The translations under genes were made by a program, and so were the position numbers. From positions 9,414,501 to 9,478,500 of the forward strand of contig JAFREQ010000012.1 of NCBI GenBank assembly GCA_025331565.1: a stretch of 64,000 nt of DNA, given 5' to 3'. The notes under the pieces are model-generated. The model was not told the DNA's origin, made no database searches, and saw only the letters and a list, made by a program, of their open reading frames with translations. The DNA comes from Holacanthus passer. Lineage: Eukaryota > Chordata > Actinopteri > Pomacanthidae. Positions 46,115-59,403 of the stretch are shown in pieces; within the stretch, counting starts at the first letter, position 1, and each line of letters begins with the position of its first letter.

Positions 46115-48974
46115 AGTTGTATGTTACAGAACAAGTGCTTTATTTTCATACCGTAATGTAACTGCAGTGATACTTTAACATCTGTACAAATGCAAAAACA
46201 AAACAAAATGGAGATAATGTCATTACAGACACAAAAAAAATGTACAAAGTTATGCAGGCAAGAATGGATTCATCAGTTCATTACATATAAACAATGTATT
46301 TAAGCGCTGAAATGAGCCTCGACGTACAAACAAAAGGCAACAAGTGCTATGCAAATATTATTTACAGACATGTACCACACATTGACTCCCTTCAAAAAGA
46401 AAGGTGGTTGCATTACATGTACAGGATTACAGAAATGAATGACATTATGTACAATATTTATAGTTTTAGATTTAAAATAATACAATTATAACGTCATTAG
46501 TGTGGAATAGGAATTTTTGTCCACCTCTCACAAAACCACACAGACACACTCACACTGCACTTTGATCTGCCCTTTTTGTCTGCCTCTGCAGTAACAAATG
46601 TCTTTTTCTGAACCTGGATCCACTGTCAAAAATGAAACTAGAGACCCTCGTATCAAACTCCAAAAGAGCAACATCCACCAAAATGATTCCAGTTGAAAGT
46701 TTTTTGAGGTCATTACCATATTTTCACATGCAAGAGGTTAATTTGGAATGGTCTAACGATCTAACGTGGTTTTTAAAAAAAAAAAAAAAATAAGGCAAAC
46801 TTCAGTTCAAAGGGTTGGTACGACAAAGCCCTTTCAAGAGAATCAATTTCTCTGTCTCATCAATACACATATCAAACTGTACACACAGGCTCTAAGGTTA
46901 AGACATGACATAAAGAGTCCGAATGCTGTGACAAAACTTGAATGTAAATCATTGTGAGGATAAAGATATTCTTCCTTCATCTTTGACAAAACTGGAGTTG
47001 GAGTTGTTTTTCTTTTCCAGAATAAAAAGGGCAAAAACGTAATGGTGCAGGGTCCTTTTAAACGAGCCTCATTCTACAAAAGGAGCTCAAGGTTCCCTTC
47101 TTCTATCTATAGACATGTGATGCATGTCAGGCACAGTGTCTCCATAAAGCCAAACACAGTTAAGTTTCTCGCTGGTGTGTGAAAAAGGGGGATCACTGAG
47201 AATTACTCGGACCTTAATATGGCTATTCTACCCTCTGGCATGACAGAGGACAAAGTGCATAGACAGCTCTGCGATCGCTCCACCTGTCAGTGGAATGTAT
47301 TTCATCCATCCTACTGCAAAACACAGTGCATTATGGTCATCATGCTAATGAATCGACATTCCTGGTCATAGGAAAGAGAGAAAGAGCAGTTGTGGCCAAC
47401 ACGAGTTGAGTTTCAAGGCTGCAAGGGAGATTAAAAAAAAAAAAGGTAAAGCCTATATCATTATCAGTACATCCATCGCCAAACTGAACTGCAGAGGAGG
47501 CCTGAGAAAGAGAGGAAGAGAAAGTGATGAAGAGGTCAGAGGTCAAAATGGAAAACAGGTGTTTTTCTCCTTGGTCAGCTGCTCTTACACACAGCAGACA
47601 AAGCCAAGAACATAGAAAAATCATTAATAACACACTGAGAATTAAACAGTTTTGATTGCTTGAAGACATAAGGGTGGCATTTTGCTGTCTACAATAAGCC
47701 AACAGAAGATTTTAAGAAAGATTCAGGCACATTGTGACATTTTGGAAAGCACAGGCGTAAACTGCTCCTCTTTAGAAACTGTAAAACACTTTGCCAGTTG
47801 TGGGACGACAGTCCAAAAAAAATCCTGCTCACAGTCACTTTCTCACACACTTTTCTTTTTGTTTTCTTTCTTTACACACCTGCTGAACTTTGTTCTGCAG
47901 AGGAAAGAAGACAAAAAAAACAAACATGTAATATACATAATTCACATGCACACTCAAAACTATGCAGACGCACGCAGTCGAATGTTATACTCATTTGGGA
48001 TTTGAATCCAAAATGTGGATCCAGATGCACAAACACACAAAAAGAGGCCTCAATAATTAAAGCTTCAGTTGGTCCTGGAGAGCGGAGGAGTTTGTTTCAA
48101 ACCCCCGAGCTGCCTCACTGGTATCACAGTGTACAGTTCTGTAGCTGTAACAGCGTCGTATGTCCTCGGGACCAGAGTGGCTTGGCCTTGCTGATCATAA
48201 TGTGGACATACAGCAGAGAGAAGATGATCAATACTTTGATGTATCGAAGAGGATCAATACTGCCGTGTATCGCTTCCGTTTGATCATGTTTTTGCTGTCA
48301 TGCTGTACTTTATAACACTCTTTAAGAATACCGCTGACAGGGAAAAGGTTAACAGTCATATACGTTTCTAGGAAAGGATCATTACACCTGCTTGCATATT
48401 TCTAGTCTTCAAGACATCACGGTGACAGTTTGACTCGGTTTCAGAAGACAACTTAAAGGCAGCAACATCCCACCCGCTTATTCGGAGTCTGTTGCACACA
48501 CTCAACATCCTGTCCACATGTGATATTCAGGGAATGATTTGACTCGTTCATCAGTCCATCAGGCATACAGAGATGTAAGGGTTGCTTATAGAGATGACAG
48601 TCTGAGGCTAATGTCTTTTTCCTCTGGTTCTGTGACCGCTGTGGTCCATTTTGTACCAGTACTCAACAGAAAAAGTCACTTAAATGCTGCATGAGATTAG
48701 CAAAACTCCCTTTTCGCTAAGAGCACAAAAACAAAAAGATTAAAAAAAGAGGAAACAAGCCGTAGAACATTTACGCGTTAATAGGGTTGCTTTATAAAAA
48801 TACATACTGTAGCTACTGTATAAAGAACAGCCTCACAGGCCTTTGAGGTTTTTCTTGATGGAGGGGGAGGGGGGGGGCAGCATGTGCAGCTGGCAACCCT
48901 CAGAAAGCAGGGTGGTGGCGGGGCTGGGGTGGGGGTGTTTGGGGCTACAGCCAGGGTTATAGTCTCTCCTGTCC
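46115..48974 (-). other. creb5: creb5 3' untranslated region
   Basis: This is about 2.85 kb of non-coding sequence from the creb5 stop to a minus-strand AATAAA at 46144-46139. It includes a C-rich stretch in mRNA sense immediately after the stop (about 48860-48950) and two Pumilio-type UGUAAAUA/UGUACAUA sites near the 3' end (46366-46359 and 46453-46446). Mammalian CREB5 also has a very long 3' UTR. Confidence 0.55.
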
Positions 48975-51900
48975 CTAGTGGATGGGGTTAATGTCTGTGC
49001 GGTGGTTGGCTTGCCCGTGCACACTGCTGCCCCCTACGGTTGTGGTGGAGGTGGTGATGGTGTTGTGCTGAATGACTTGCTGCTGGGAGCATGCTGGCGC
49101 TGGACTGCCTGCCGGACTGCTTTCTGGACCTGAGGAGACAGAAGAGACATCAGTGAGGTTGGACGACATCTGTTTACAGTACGTGTGTGTGCAAGCGCAA
49201 ATGCTATGAGCAATGTTGCCAGATTGGTTTGATGTTATCCAGCCCAATAGCAACAGTACTGTTGCTATTATCATCACAATTTTTCAGTATGACATAACAA
49301 TAAAACAACAATTGAAGCGTTCACAAGTGCAAAAAGGATATATTAAAAAATATGCCTTCAAAATAAAAAAATAAATAAAGGGTCAGCTCAAATAAAAATA
49401 ACCAGATTAAAACCAGATTAAACACAAAAACCCACACACACATTAAGAGAGGGAGAGAGAAGAAGAAGAAAGAGAAGTGAAGCAAAAAGCTGAACAAATA
49501 AAGATACTGTAATGTTGCAAGCACAGAGGTTTCTATTACAATGAAAACAGATTTGCAACAACACTACAGAGCATGTTTGTTTAGATGGTAATCCACATGT
49601 GGTAATGATGGTAACTCTCCTCCCAGCAGATAAAAATAATGTCATATCAAAGTTGTGCTGAGTGACTGGATTTGTTAACATAACTAAGGAATACAATTTA
49701 TGGATATATTTTTTTTCCAACTCATGGTAAACCAGCTCAAGTCCTGTCCACCCACCCAAGCCCATTTCACACCAATGCACAATGCAACCAAAAACATCCA
49801 ATCTGGCAACCTTGACTATGACCTTCAAGCTCTACGCAGAAGCTCCAAAATACAATGTGATGGTAAAATAAATCACAATAAATCACATCAAAATAAACAC
49901 AGACCAAATCGTATTATTGTAAAAACAATACAGCTTTATTAGCAGATAAATATCAAACACATGAGACACTGAATTCACACCCAAAGTCTCACCTGTCATC
50001 CCCAAATAGGCCATAAATGGATAACACAAAAATGGAAAAGTGAATCACTCAACTCCATAAACACGCCTGATGACTTTTGGACACATTGAAGGTGACATCT
50101 GTACACAAGCTAGACTCATCGATGCAAGTCTCTCCCAGCCCAGTCTGGGAGTTGGCTCTCTTCTGTATAAAAGACCCATTCAGCCAAGATGGGATGTGAG
50201 CCTTATTTTCCTGTGCTAAAGCCACACAGGGAGGTGCCTTATCCTAATTACATGGAAATGTCACTTGTATCCATATCAAAGGGTGGGGCTCTGATGTCAT
50301 ACGTGGCAGAGCCGAGACAATCATCAGTGAGTTCCTGGGACATCCACGGGAGCTTGGATGCCAACGTGCAGCCCGTGACGTCTTTCTCACGTTGAGTCTC
50401 GTTTGCTTCTGTGCGCCGAGGTGCTGCCGGATGGAAAAACAGGTCTCACGCCGGATTCAGACCACCAACTCCCAGTCCAGGCCGGCGACCAGAGTGTGCA
50501 ACACCCGAATGTGAAAGGAAGAGTCCTGCAGCGAGCGTGGGTGCTGGATACCAGCACGTAGGAGCGAAGAGCCTTGACAGTCACTGAGTGTCCATCAGTC
50601 TGTGGAGTTTAAACCTTTCTTCTGGCAAGACAACTAACGAGTGTTTTCACAGCGGTGCTATGTGCACTGTAGGGCTAAGGCACACACATGAAGGCGTGTT
50701 TTTGGTCATACTCCCGAGTGTGTGAGTGTGTCTGTGTTTATGTTTGAGCTACTCACTGAGGTAACCTTGGGACTCTTTCTGCATAGTGGTGATAGGACAG
50801 TCCTTGTGTGTGAGGAGAAGCTGCTTGAGTTGGGTCACCTCGTTCTTCAGCATGGTCACTTCATTCTGAAATGCAAAATCAACTAAATCAAGACTATTTC
50901 TATTGCAAAACAGGATAATATCTTGAAGTTCTTAATAAGGAGCTGAGTCAAAAATACATGCTGAGTGTTGACCTGAAGTTCACTGTGGACCAACCTGAAG
51001 CTGCATGTTGGTCTGAGTGAGCTCTTCTGCTTTCTTCTCTAATGACATCACCCACACTTTTCTCTTCTGCCTGCATCTTGTTGCCGCCGCTCTGTTCCGC
51101 TCCAGAAACTTCCGCCGACGTTCGTCTGGATCCTCGTCCACTACTCGCCTGCGCCGCCCGCCGCTGGGGGGCGGAGACTGCAGCGTCTGCGTGGGCTGCA
51201 TCTGCTGGGTTGCAGGTGACATCTGAAAACATGGGCGAGGGGAGAAAAGGTATCAGCATCACCAAGCTCTCTGATGAGCGTGTGCCACCGTCCAACCAGA
51301 CGTGCAACCATTCTGACACACCTGGTTAACAGCCAGCCACCTGCCGGCTGTCACCGCTCCACTGCCCTCAAAGCCTCAAAACAAGCATCTATACATCACC
51401 TCTTGCAGCTAGTCCATTTCTGGCAACTTCCCCAAAAACAACATCTGGTTGTGCCACGTGCCCTGTGAGCCGGGCTGTGGGCGTCGGGAGTGCCAGAGTG
51501 AGTGAGTGACTGGGCTGATTCACCAGCCTGCCCACCTTGTTAAAGAGGTGTCAGGAGGTTGTTTTCCACCGCCCACTTCCACTCAGACTAACACCACCAG
51601 ACACAGTCAAAAGACTCATTTCTAAAACCGTACGTGCACTGACAGATCTTGACATATACTTGGCAAGGTCAAGTGTTTTCAGTCTTCAGATCATTACCAT
51701 TTTTATGAGAACCATGGAAAATACAAGCTGCTTTAATGGCCGCTGTGCCTACAGTGAGTGTTGTTTTAATGCCTTAATGATACATTTGGAACATACAGTG
51801 AATTGCATTTCTTGAGGTCCGACTGTCCTTCATCCAAAATGCTTGGCACTGAGAAGGACGTTAGACAATGCAAGGATAAAGTGTCTCACATCATGTTATT

Positions 51901-52846
51901 TAATGCTGTAATACTTTCAAACTTTCAATTAAAATTAAACCAAATACATTCATGGCTAAGATGTTCCAGGACTATTAGCCAAGGCTGTCCGTTCACCATC
52001 AGGACCAGCATTTATAAAACTTCTTCTGCAGTTGGAGCATGTTGCGGCCACGTAATGGCAGTTTGGCAGCTAAGGACGGCGTGGAGCATAGCTTTCAAAA
52101 GACGATCCCGAGCATCTCTTACAAAGGCCACTTTATGGCCTCTTCATGACCCCTTCCCTCCATGGCAGCCGCCCGACACTGACCTGTAGCTGACCAACCT
52201 CAAAGGAAAAAATTACCCTTGAGATGGTTGCCAGGAAACTACTTGGCATTATGGTTGCAGCAAGGGAAAATGTGCTCGTCAAGTGACTTGTGTGTGAATC
52301 TTAAGCATCATTTCAGCTACACTTCTATACTAAACCACTAATGGCTGCCTTCAAAACTGAGCTACTCAAGCGCTGCTTTGTTTTGGTCGTGGTACCTATG
52401 CAGCATCTCCTCGCTATATGACAGGTTTTAATGTGCAGTGTAGTTAATGTGTTATTGAACTTGTGGTTCTGCCTTTGGGCCGTCTAAAAGCTTCGGCTCT
52501 ACAGGGAATGCGCGTTGCTTACATGTGAAGAAGAGTGCATTGGAGGGTGCGGTGAGGTCTGGTGCGGGTGCCCAGGATGGAGGTGGGGATTGTGGGAGTT
52601 GTGATGGGGGTTGTGTCCCTGCGGGTGGTGGTGACCACCCTGGCCGTGGCCCTGGCTGTGGTGGTGGTGGCCGTGGTGCTGGTACGCGTGGGGAGGGGCT
52701 TGCAGGTGCTGGTGCGGGTGCGAGTGCATGTGATGGTGGGCGCCTTGCTCCTGCCGCGATGACATCATCTCCATCATGTGGCCCATGGAGTTCATGTTGC
52801 CGTTGGCGATGGCACCCGGGTGGTGTGAAAGTGCAGCCTTCAGCCT
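48975..52846 (-). CDS. creb5: CREB5 bZIP transcription factor, C-terminal 271 residues; 5' exons outside the window
   Basis: Four exons (transcript order): 52846-52523, 51222-50995, 50865-50757, 49129-48975, totalling 816 nt and ending in TAG. CREB5 (CRE-BPa) belongs to the ATF2 subfamily and binds CRE sites as a homodimer or with JUN. The first exon here encodes RLKAALSHHP, GNMNSMGHMMEMM and a His-rich segment. The second carries the basic region (RRKFLERNRAAATRCRQKRK) and the start of the leucine zipper. The third completes the zipper (NEVTMLKNEVTQLKQLLL) and adds THKDCPITTMQKESQGYLS. The last encodes PESSP, ACSQQQVIQHNTITTS and HRTDINPIH. These match human CREB5 far better than ATF2 or ATF7. 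The N-terminal C2H2 zinc-finger exons were not found in the remaining 11 kb. Teleosts may have two copies, so the a/b assignment is open. Confidence 0.94.
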
Positions 52847-55117
52847 CTGAGTGGACAAAATGGACAACAAACACGACATTTAACATCATTTTCTGAGAAT
52901 ATTTTCTTTAAAGAAAAGTTTGCTCATGCTCTCATCTATCAGTGTGCTGATTATCAACAGTTACAGAGCGGGTTCATGTGTCGACTGGGAGATGATGAAT
53001 GGCTCCATAAATCCATATGTCAGGAGAACAAATCAAAGCCACTTAGGCTGTCCTCTGTCTCTCCTTCAGTCCTGTCATTCTCCCGCTTTACCTTCCATGA
53101 TTGCCGTCCCACCAGTCCCTCCTCTTCATATTCCTAATAGCCTCTCTTTCCTCTATGCACGTGTGTGTGTCTGGATGTCTGCCCATGAGATGAGCTTGCT
53201 GGCAAGGTGTGAGCCTCAGACTGCTCCCTTGCAGCTGACCCAGCAGGAGGTTTGTTGCTTTAACCGTGTGGTCTACTTAGCCCTGACTGAGTGGGTGTCG
53301 CTGAGCGGCCTGGGAGGGAGACCAGAGAGAGGCTGTCTCAAGGTGCGCCTGTGTACCTCATGTTTACTGAATGCACCTCTCCTCAAGAGTCTGTTTTTCT
53401 GGGCATCACATAAAGACAACCGCAAGACGAGGAAAAAATCCTAATGCAAATATACAAGCGCCAAAATGTGTCGTCAGGCTTCATCAGTTGTACACAAACC
53501 CAGACAAAATAAAAGTCCATGTCTGAACCGCCTTATTTACATTTGAACCGCTTTAGGACCAACAGGTTGAGAGAGTGTTGAGACCGCTCGAACTTTGATT
53601 AATGCACATCTTTTAACCAAGCGCACTGTTGATGTGAAAAAGTACTTTAATAAGCATAAATAATACTATAGTTCATTCTTAAATTCTGTCAAAAATGTGC
53701 CTGCTTGTCACTTAGCCAAAAAACTGAAAACAAAGACATTCATTTCAAGGCTGCTGTTGTGAATTCCACAAAGTTTTTTATTCTCTTTCCCAGTGCTTTC
53801 TTTCCTCTCTCTGCTCCCTCCCCCCTTCTCCCAGCTGCTGTCAGTAAGTCCACGCTGTGTCCAGGGCTCCATATCTTTTAACAACCTCCACATTCATGAT
53901 TCCCATAGGGAATGGCATCCAGCTGGTCTGGATCACTACGCCAGGACACGAACAGAGCACAACACTGGCCCTCCACTCCACTCTCACACTGTCCATGAGT
54001 GGAAAGCTTTTTACCAGGAGGGAGGAGGCACAGTCAAATAAATCATTTTAGAAGTGGAACAGTCAAAAAAGAGCAAACCCCACTGCTTTCTATTATATTT
54101 GAAAATTACATATACTGTATGTCTTTGTGAGAGGATTTACTAGCAGTCTAGTTGTCTTTACTTGACTTTCCATACACAGCAGGTATGATACACATGAAAC
54201 CAGCTCAGTGAAATTATGACCTTGCCAAGCCTGTTTTGGCTGAGTATAGTTTCTGCTTGTCAAACCAAGGGATGCCTGAAATAGTGTAGCAGCTCTGCGC
54301 TTCTGGAGCTGTCAGTCTGAAACATGTTTTTGTTTTTATCTGTTGGGCCTCATTAAGAGTGTTATTTTAAATTTGTGCTTATCTCCATCTGATCACACCC
54401 TCGTCCCTGCTAATCGCCTTCGCCACAGCCTCAGCAGCGCAGCTCTCGGGGGCCGCAGCACTTCTTCTTTGTGACCAGAGAGTTGGGGGTTAAAATACCA
54501 CAGTGTCTACACTAACACACAGCAGGCGGACACAGGCCTGCAGCTGTCCACAGCATCACAGCCATGCTGAGACTCACTGAGAAGCCTCTGACTTACTCTT
54601 ACATATTGTTACTATCACCGGTAAGTTACAGTCTGCACATGCTCTAAGTTTTGATATCTAGCTGGACACGGTATAAACATGCAGAAATAACAAACACCTA
54701 GTTGACATGCAACTCAAACAGAAAATGGATTAAAACAAGCTTACATATATCAATCATAGTCCCCAGTGTTGACAAGGACATCTTCCGTGTATCACAGGAT
54801 GAATTCTGCAGCTGACAGCTCTGACTAAACACCTTCCCTTCAACCGTCAGCTTGTCAGTCAGCACGAGAGAGGTGAGGCCCACCCCTCTCGTGAAAGAGA
54901 AAACCAATCAGGGTTTGACAATCTCCTGCCACTTAGTCACAGAGCAGGCTATCACCTGAATGAGCACAAGTCAGAGGAATCTGCCTGTCTACCTCTGTAC
55001 TCTGTTTTTGAGGCCCTAGTAAAGATGTCTGCTCGTGGGTGAGATGCTCATCTGGGGCTCCTTGCCAAGCAGGCGCTGGGGGAGAAGGACATAGAGGGTA
55101 AAAGGGAGGTGAAGGGG

Positions 55118-55123
<6 letters not shown>

Positions 55124-55155
<32 letters not shown>
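55124..55155. repeat. (GA)n microsatellite
   Basis: A nearly perfect GA run of about 16 units in a creb5 intron. Confidence 0.9.
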
Positions 55156-55157
<2 letters not shown>

Positions 55158-56431
55158 AGTGCTGGGGGGAGATTAGATGGTTTCTAGTGTCTCCTCCCCA
55201 CACACCATCAGCCCAAGACAGCGAGTGCTCATTTATCAGTGTCTCTGAGAGCTTTCCAGCTGGCAGTGCGGCGCTATCTGTTTATTAATTGAATTAGCCT
55301 GCATCCGAAGAGGCCCAAGAGTGTCAGAGTACAGAGGCAGGTCAAAGAGCTGAAGGGGCCACTCCAAAAAGCCTCAGTGGCAATAGATATAAACAGGATA
55401 GAGACAAAAGAAAAGGACCGCGATTAGAGGTCTGACATGACGCACACAGTGAAGATCGCACCAGCTTCACCAAACTAATTTGATAACGTAGGTCAATATT
55501 TATATCACTGAACCAAGACAGCATATCTGAAGCAAAACCCATCAGACATGACAACCAGCTCCAAGAGATAAAGCACAGAGAAAAGACAACAGACGGCTTT
55601 AATAAGTGACAGCTATTATATCAACACACTCAAATTAAAGTTTAAAGAAAAATTGTGTCAAAAAGAAAAAGCCCTTACCGTGATGCAAACTTATCCCTGA
55701 AGCTATCTCTGCACAAGTTTCCTGCTACTGCTCCATGTGAAGTCGAGACTCCAGCTCGGTTAAGCCCAGCCCGGCCAAAACTTAAGTCTCTGTATCCAGA
55801 ACCACAGTGACGCAACTGCAGGACGTTAGCAGAGCGATGATGAGCAGGCTGTGATTCTTAAACACCTTCATCAGCTCCCTAATGACTCTTTAACACACGG
55901 TTGTATTTCCCCAGACTGTACTAAGCACAAGAACTTAACCACCATGTGCATTTTACTCTAATAACACACACACATACATATACATTTCTCTTGCAGAAAC
56001 ATGGCGGCTGCAGAAAACAGTCATTAAATCGGTGCAGGTGTTAGCCTGTGGCTGTACAGGGCGCTCACAGTCTGTCCTGCCACTGTCTGCCCTGCTGTTG
56101 TCGAAAATTGGAAAAACACAGCAAGACACAACAAGAGGATGAGTAGTGCATGACACCATAAAGACATGTCAGCTTCTGCCAGGATAAATCTATAAACTAG
56201 GAGCCTATATATAAGTAATCACATGCATTTGGCACTACATTTCATGCATTCTGTAAATGTGCTTAAAGTAGTAAGCCTATTGATTTTCCATTGCTAAAAC
56301 ACAATCCCTGATTCAACCACCTTATGCCCGGAGGGGAGCTGTCTCCTCTCAGACCTTTGCCCCCTGACCTCTCTGCTCCCACTCCTTTTTTTTTTTAGGC
56401 CTCTCTCATTTATGTGGTTTCAGGGATACCA

Positions 56432-56463
56432 GGTGATCACCCATTAATGATATTTATTAATGG
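56432..56463. promoter_or_regulatory. Candidate homeodomain-type regulatory module in a creb5 intron
   Basis: A perfect 10-bp palindrome, GGTGATCACC (56432-56441), overlaps by one base a perfect inverted repeat CCATTAAT (56441-56448) / ATTAATGG (56456-56463) with a 7-bp spacer. TAAT cores in inverted orientation are typical paired homeodomain sites. Function is inferred from symmetry alone. Confidence 0.35.
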
Positions 56464-58892
56464 CTGCTTCCTCTCTGACACGGGGGGCTTTGAGTGATGT
56501 CCCTGTGAGTGCTCTGGGCACATCCTGAGAACACACTCAGGTTTCTCCTCGCCGGATGACTTCATATCTATTAACCCTGGGCGGAGGAAGCGAGAGCACG
56601 GAGCAGGTACAAAGGGAGGAGACCACGCCCGCCTCAGGATGGGTAAATCAAACCCATTGAGGTCAGGGTGAGCACTTTTATTCCTCTTAAAAGTGGAGCA
56701 GTGTACTATCAGGGGACCTGTGGCCCTCTGGCGCCTTACAGCAGGTTAGAAAGATTTAACCAGTCTGTGGAGTCATAGTTTAAGTGCAAAAAGATCGCAG
56801 TTCTTCCACTTCGCATTGAAGCGTCCATTGAGAAACATTAAAGCTTCAGTCTGTCTCTGTCGGCCTTTTGTCAACACTACACCAGCACAGTGATCACGTA
56901 TAAGCGCACAGCATTTGTAATTGTTGTAATTTTCCTGGCAGTATTTTTTGGGGGGCCCAGACCCCCTAACTCGCGCTCTAAACCCGACGTGGGTTCACCA
57001 TCTGCAGTTGAAAGCAGGAGTTTGGCTCTGCTGCTTTGCCAAGCACTCAGAGGATCTAATTCCATCCTCCTCTTCTCCACCAGCACCACTACCCACCGGT
57101 GCCTGTCTGCAAAACCCACTCTCTGTGCCCTAAAACTCCACACCCCCATTAGTTCAATTTTATTAGATTTCCCTCTCGCCCAGAGAGGCAGTAACATCCC
57201 CCCTTCTCTCTCTCTCTCTCACTCACACACACCTCTTCCCTTTTCCTCCACCCCCTCTCCCTCTGCTTGCCAAGCCTGGGGACTGTTAAACTGATTTCCT
57301 CAGGGAACAGTGAGGCAGACAGTCTGATGGGAGCGTTGGGCTGTAATGCCGCCCCCTCTCTCCTCTCTCAGGTTCTGGGCCAAGCTGATCGGAGCCGGGT
57401 CGAACAGAGCCTCCCTGTGGTTCCAGACACAGACGGGGAGATGGACATAGACCGGCTGTTCTGCCAGGGCCTGACGCTCTGGTGGTGCTCGGAGGAACCG
57501 TGGCAGTATGGGCGCAGCGAGACACACGCCCACTGAGGAGCATGAAGCATGCGCTCATACTCTTGGCAGCTTCTCCACCCTGTCAAGTTAATGGATGGGC
57601 CTCTGACTCCAGTCTGTATATCCCCACTGTTCCCTCTATTGTAAAGCCCTGCTCCAGTGCAGCCTGCACGGTTATGACTACACCCACTGCCACAATCTTG
57701 AATACAGAGAGTACCTCAGAGTGAGAGAGACAGACAGAGCATGAATACAATAATAAACCCACACATTTGTCTTAATTTGTGGCATCAAAAACGACAGGCA
57801 AATTATGCGTCATCATTTTAATAAAAGTCACTTGAAATGTGATGAATGAATGAGTGTAATTTCAAACATGCTTAAAATAACAGAGCTCAAATGCCTCTGG
57901 GTATTTTTTCTGAAACAGGACCCTTAACTTCTTGCCACTTGCTGTTTATGTGTAAATTGTAATCAGTGCTCCTGTTTGTGTTCAGATTTTTCATTCCTTG
58001 TGCTGCGATAATAAATGTATGAACGTATTCGAGATATTTATATCAATATTTGGACTAGGATCACACACTGTTAGGACACAGGCGCGAGATTCCTCTTGCG
58101 CTCCAATATGTCAAAATGACTGAGCAGCAGTATATTCTCCTGTCAAAGAGTAGGAATATAAAAGAAGAAGGCTATAAACTTTGATCACCGCGCTGAGGAC
58201 AAAACAAGGACGTCCAGACAACAGAAGTGGCTCTAACCTATGAGCTGCTTTGAGAGCTGGTCAATACGGACTCTGCTTTATCGGACTGAAAATCTCTGAC
58301 CCAACAAACTTTTTCCAATCTGGTGTTTGAGAGGTTATTTTGGAGTCCAGTGAGTATCTCGTTCACTGCTCGGGCTCCAGGGGGGCTCATGGTGGCTGGA
58401 CCAGTCCAATCTGGCCCGTGTGGTGATGGCAGCTGGTTTACCCAAGCTTGGCTTGACCGGAGCCGCATCCCATTCACGGGCCCTGAACCATGACCAAATG
58501 GCCTTCACATACACCTCCCATCAGCACAGCTAAAACAACACGCAGTCATCCAAAGACAAACAGATGCGACACTCTGCGCCACAACTGCCATCCTCGTCCA
58601 TAACCCCACCCGCTCACGGTCACACACAGACATGCAGAGGGTTAGACATACACACCCATACATGTAATCACTCAAATATAAATGTACCAGTATACACAGT
58701 CCTTAAAAGACCTTGCTGCATATTAGCTTTACAATATCAACTTTCAGCTTTGGGCTGTTAAAGTTCGTAAACTTTCAAAAGATAAACTCTAGTTTCCTGC
58801 TTAGGTTTTGATTTACATTTAAATTTAAACCGAAAGTTTCTCTCAGGAGTCACTTTAACATTTTTAATACATTTCTTGGGCATTTCTATTTC

Positions 58893-59403
58893 TTCCAAAA
58901 AAAAGTTGGTATGCTGTGTAAAACATAAATAAAGCAGAATGTGCTAATTTGCTAATCCCTATTGACATATATTCAATTAAAAACATTACAAAGAAAACGT
59001 TTTTAATATAATTTTAATATAACTTCATTGATTTTTGTAAATTTCTGCTTATTCTGATTTTGATGCCAGCAACATGTTTCAGTTGGGACAGGAGCAACAA
59101 AAGACTGTGAAAGTTGTGGACTGATCCAAAAACACCTGTTTGGATCATTCCACAGGTAAACAGGTTCATCGGTAACAGGTGATAGTATCATGATTGGGTA
59201 TGAAAGGTTCATCCTGGTAAGACTCAGTCATTCACAAGCAAGGATGGAGAGAGGTTCACAACAACGTTGTAGAAAGGATATTACCATGTGCGCTCGAGAA
59301 CCCTTCATAAAACTGCTGTTGGCACAGTTTGTTTGCAAATGATTGCATTCTGTTTTTATTTAGTTTTACACAGCGTCCCAACTTTTTTGGAATCGGGGCT
59401 GTA
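58893..59403. mobile_element. Internally deleted Tc1/mariner-like transposon
   Basis: The terminal repeats are inverted: the left end reads TTCCAAAAAAAAGTTGGTAT, and the right end reads GTCCCAACTTTTTTGGAATC followed by GGGGCTGTA. Next to them lie GCTGTGTAAAACATAAATAA and, inverted, TTAGTTTTACACAGC. The interior keeps GATGCCAGCAACATGTTTCA, GGGACAGGAGCAACAAAAGA and GAGGTTCACAAC. From memory these belong to a Tc1-like element widespread in fish. Most of its transposase region is missing between about 59262 and 59272, so this copy cannot make transposase. The left terminus is more decayed than the right. Confidence 0.75.

Larger units (their letters stand above)
52847..58892. other. creb5 upstream intron sequence, first part
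   Basis: No exon encoding the N-terminal half of CREB5 is recognisable on the minus strand here. The stretch holds a GA microsatellite (55124-55155), a pyrimidine-rich patch near 57200-57260 and short open frames without domains. A compact palindromic block sits at 56432-56463. The longest open frame (52920-53444, plus) starts at TTG and shows no family similarity. Confidence 0.5.

Noticed and set aside
51803..52189. 128-residue plus-strand open frame in a creb5 intron
   Set aside because: No recognisable domain, no conserved motif and antisense to a supported gene.
52920..53444. 174-residue plus-strand open frame
   Set aside because: Starts at TTG, lies inside the creb5 intron, no family similarity and no promoter or splice signals.
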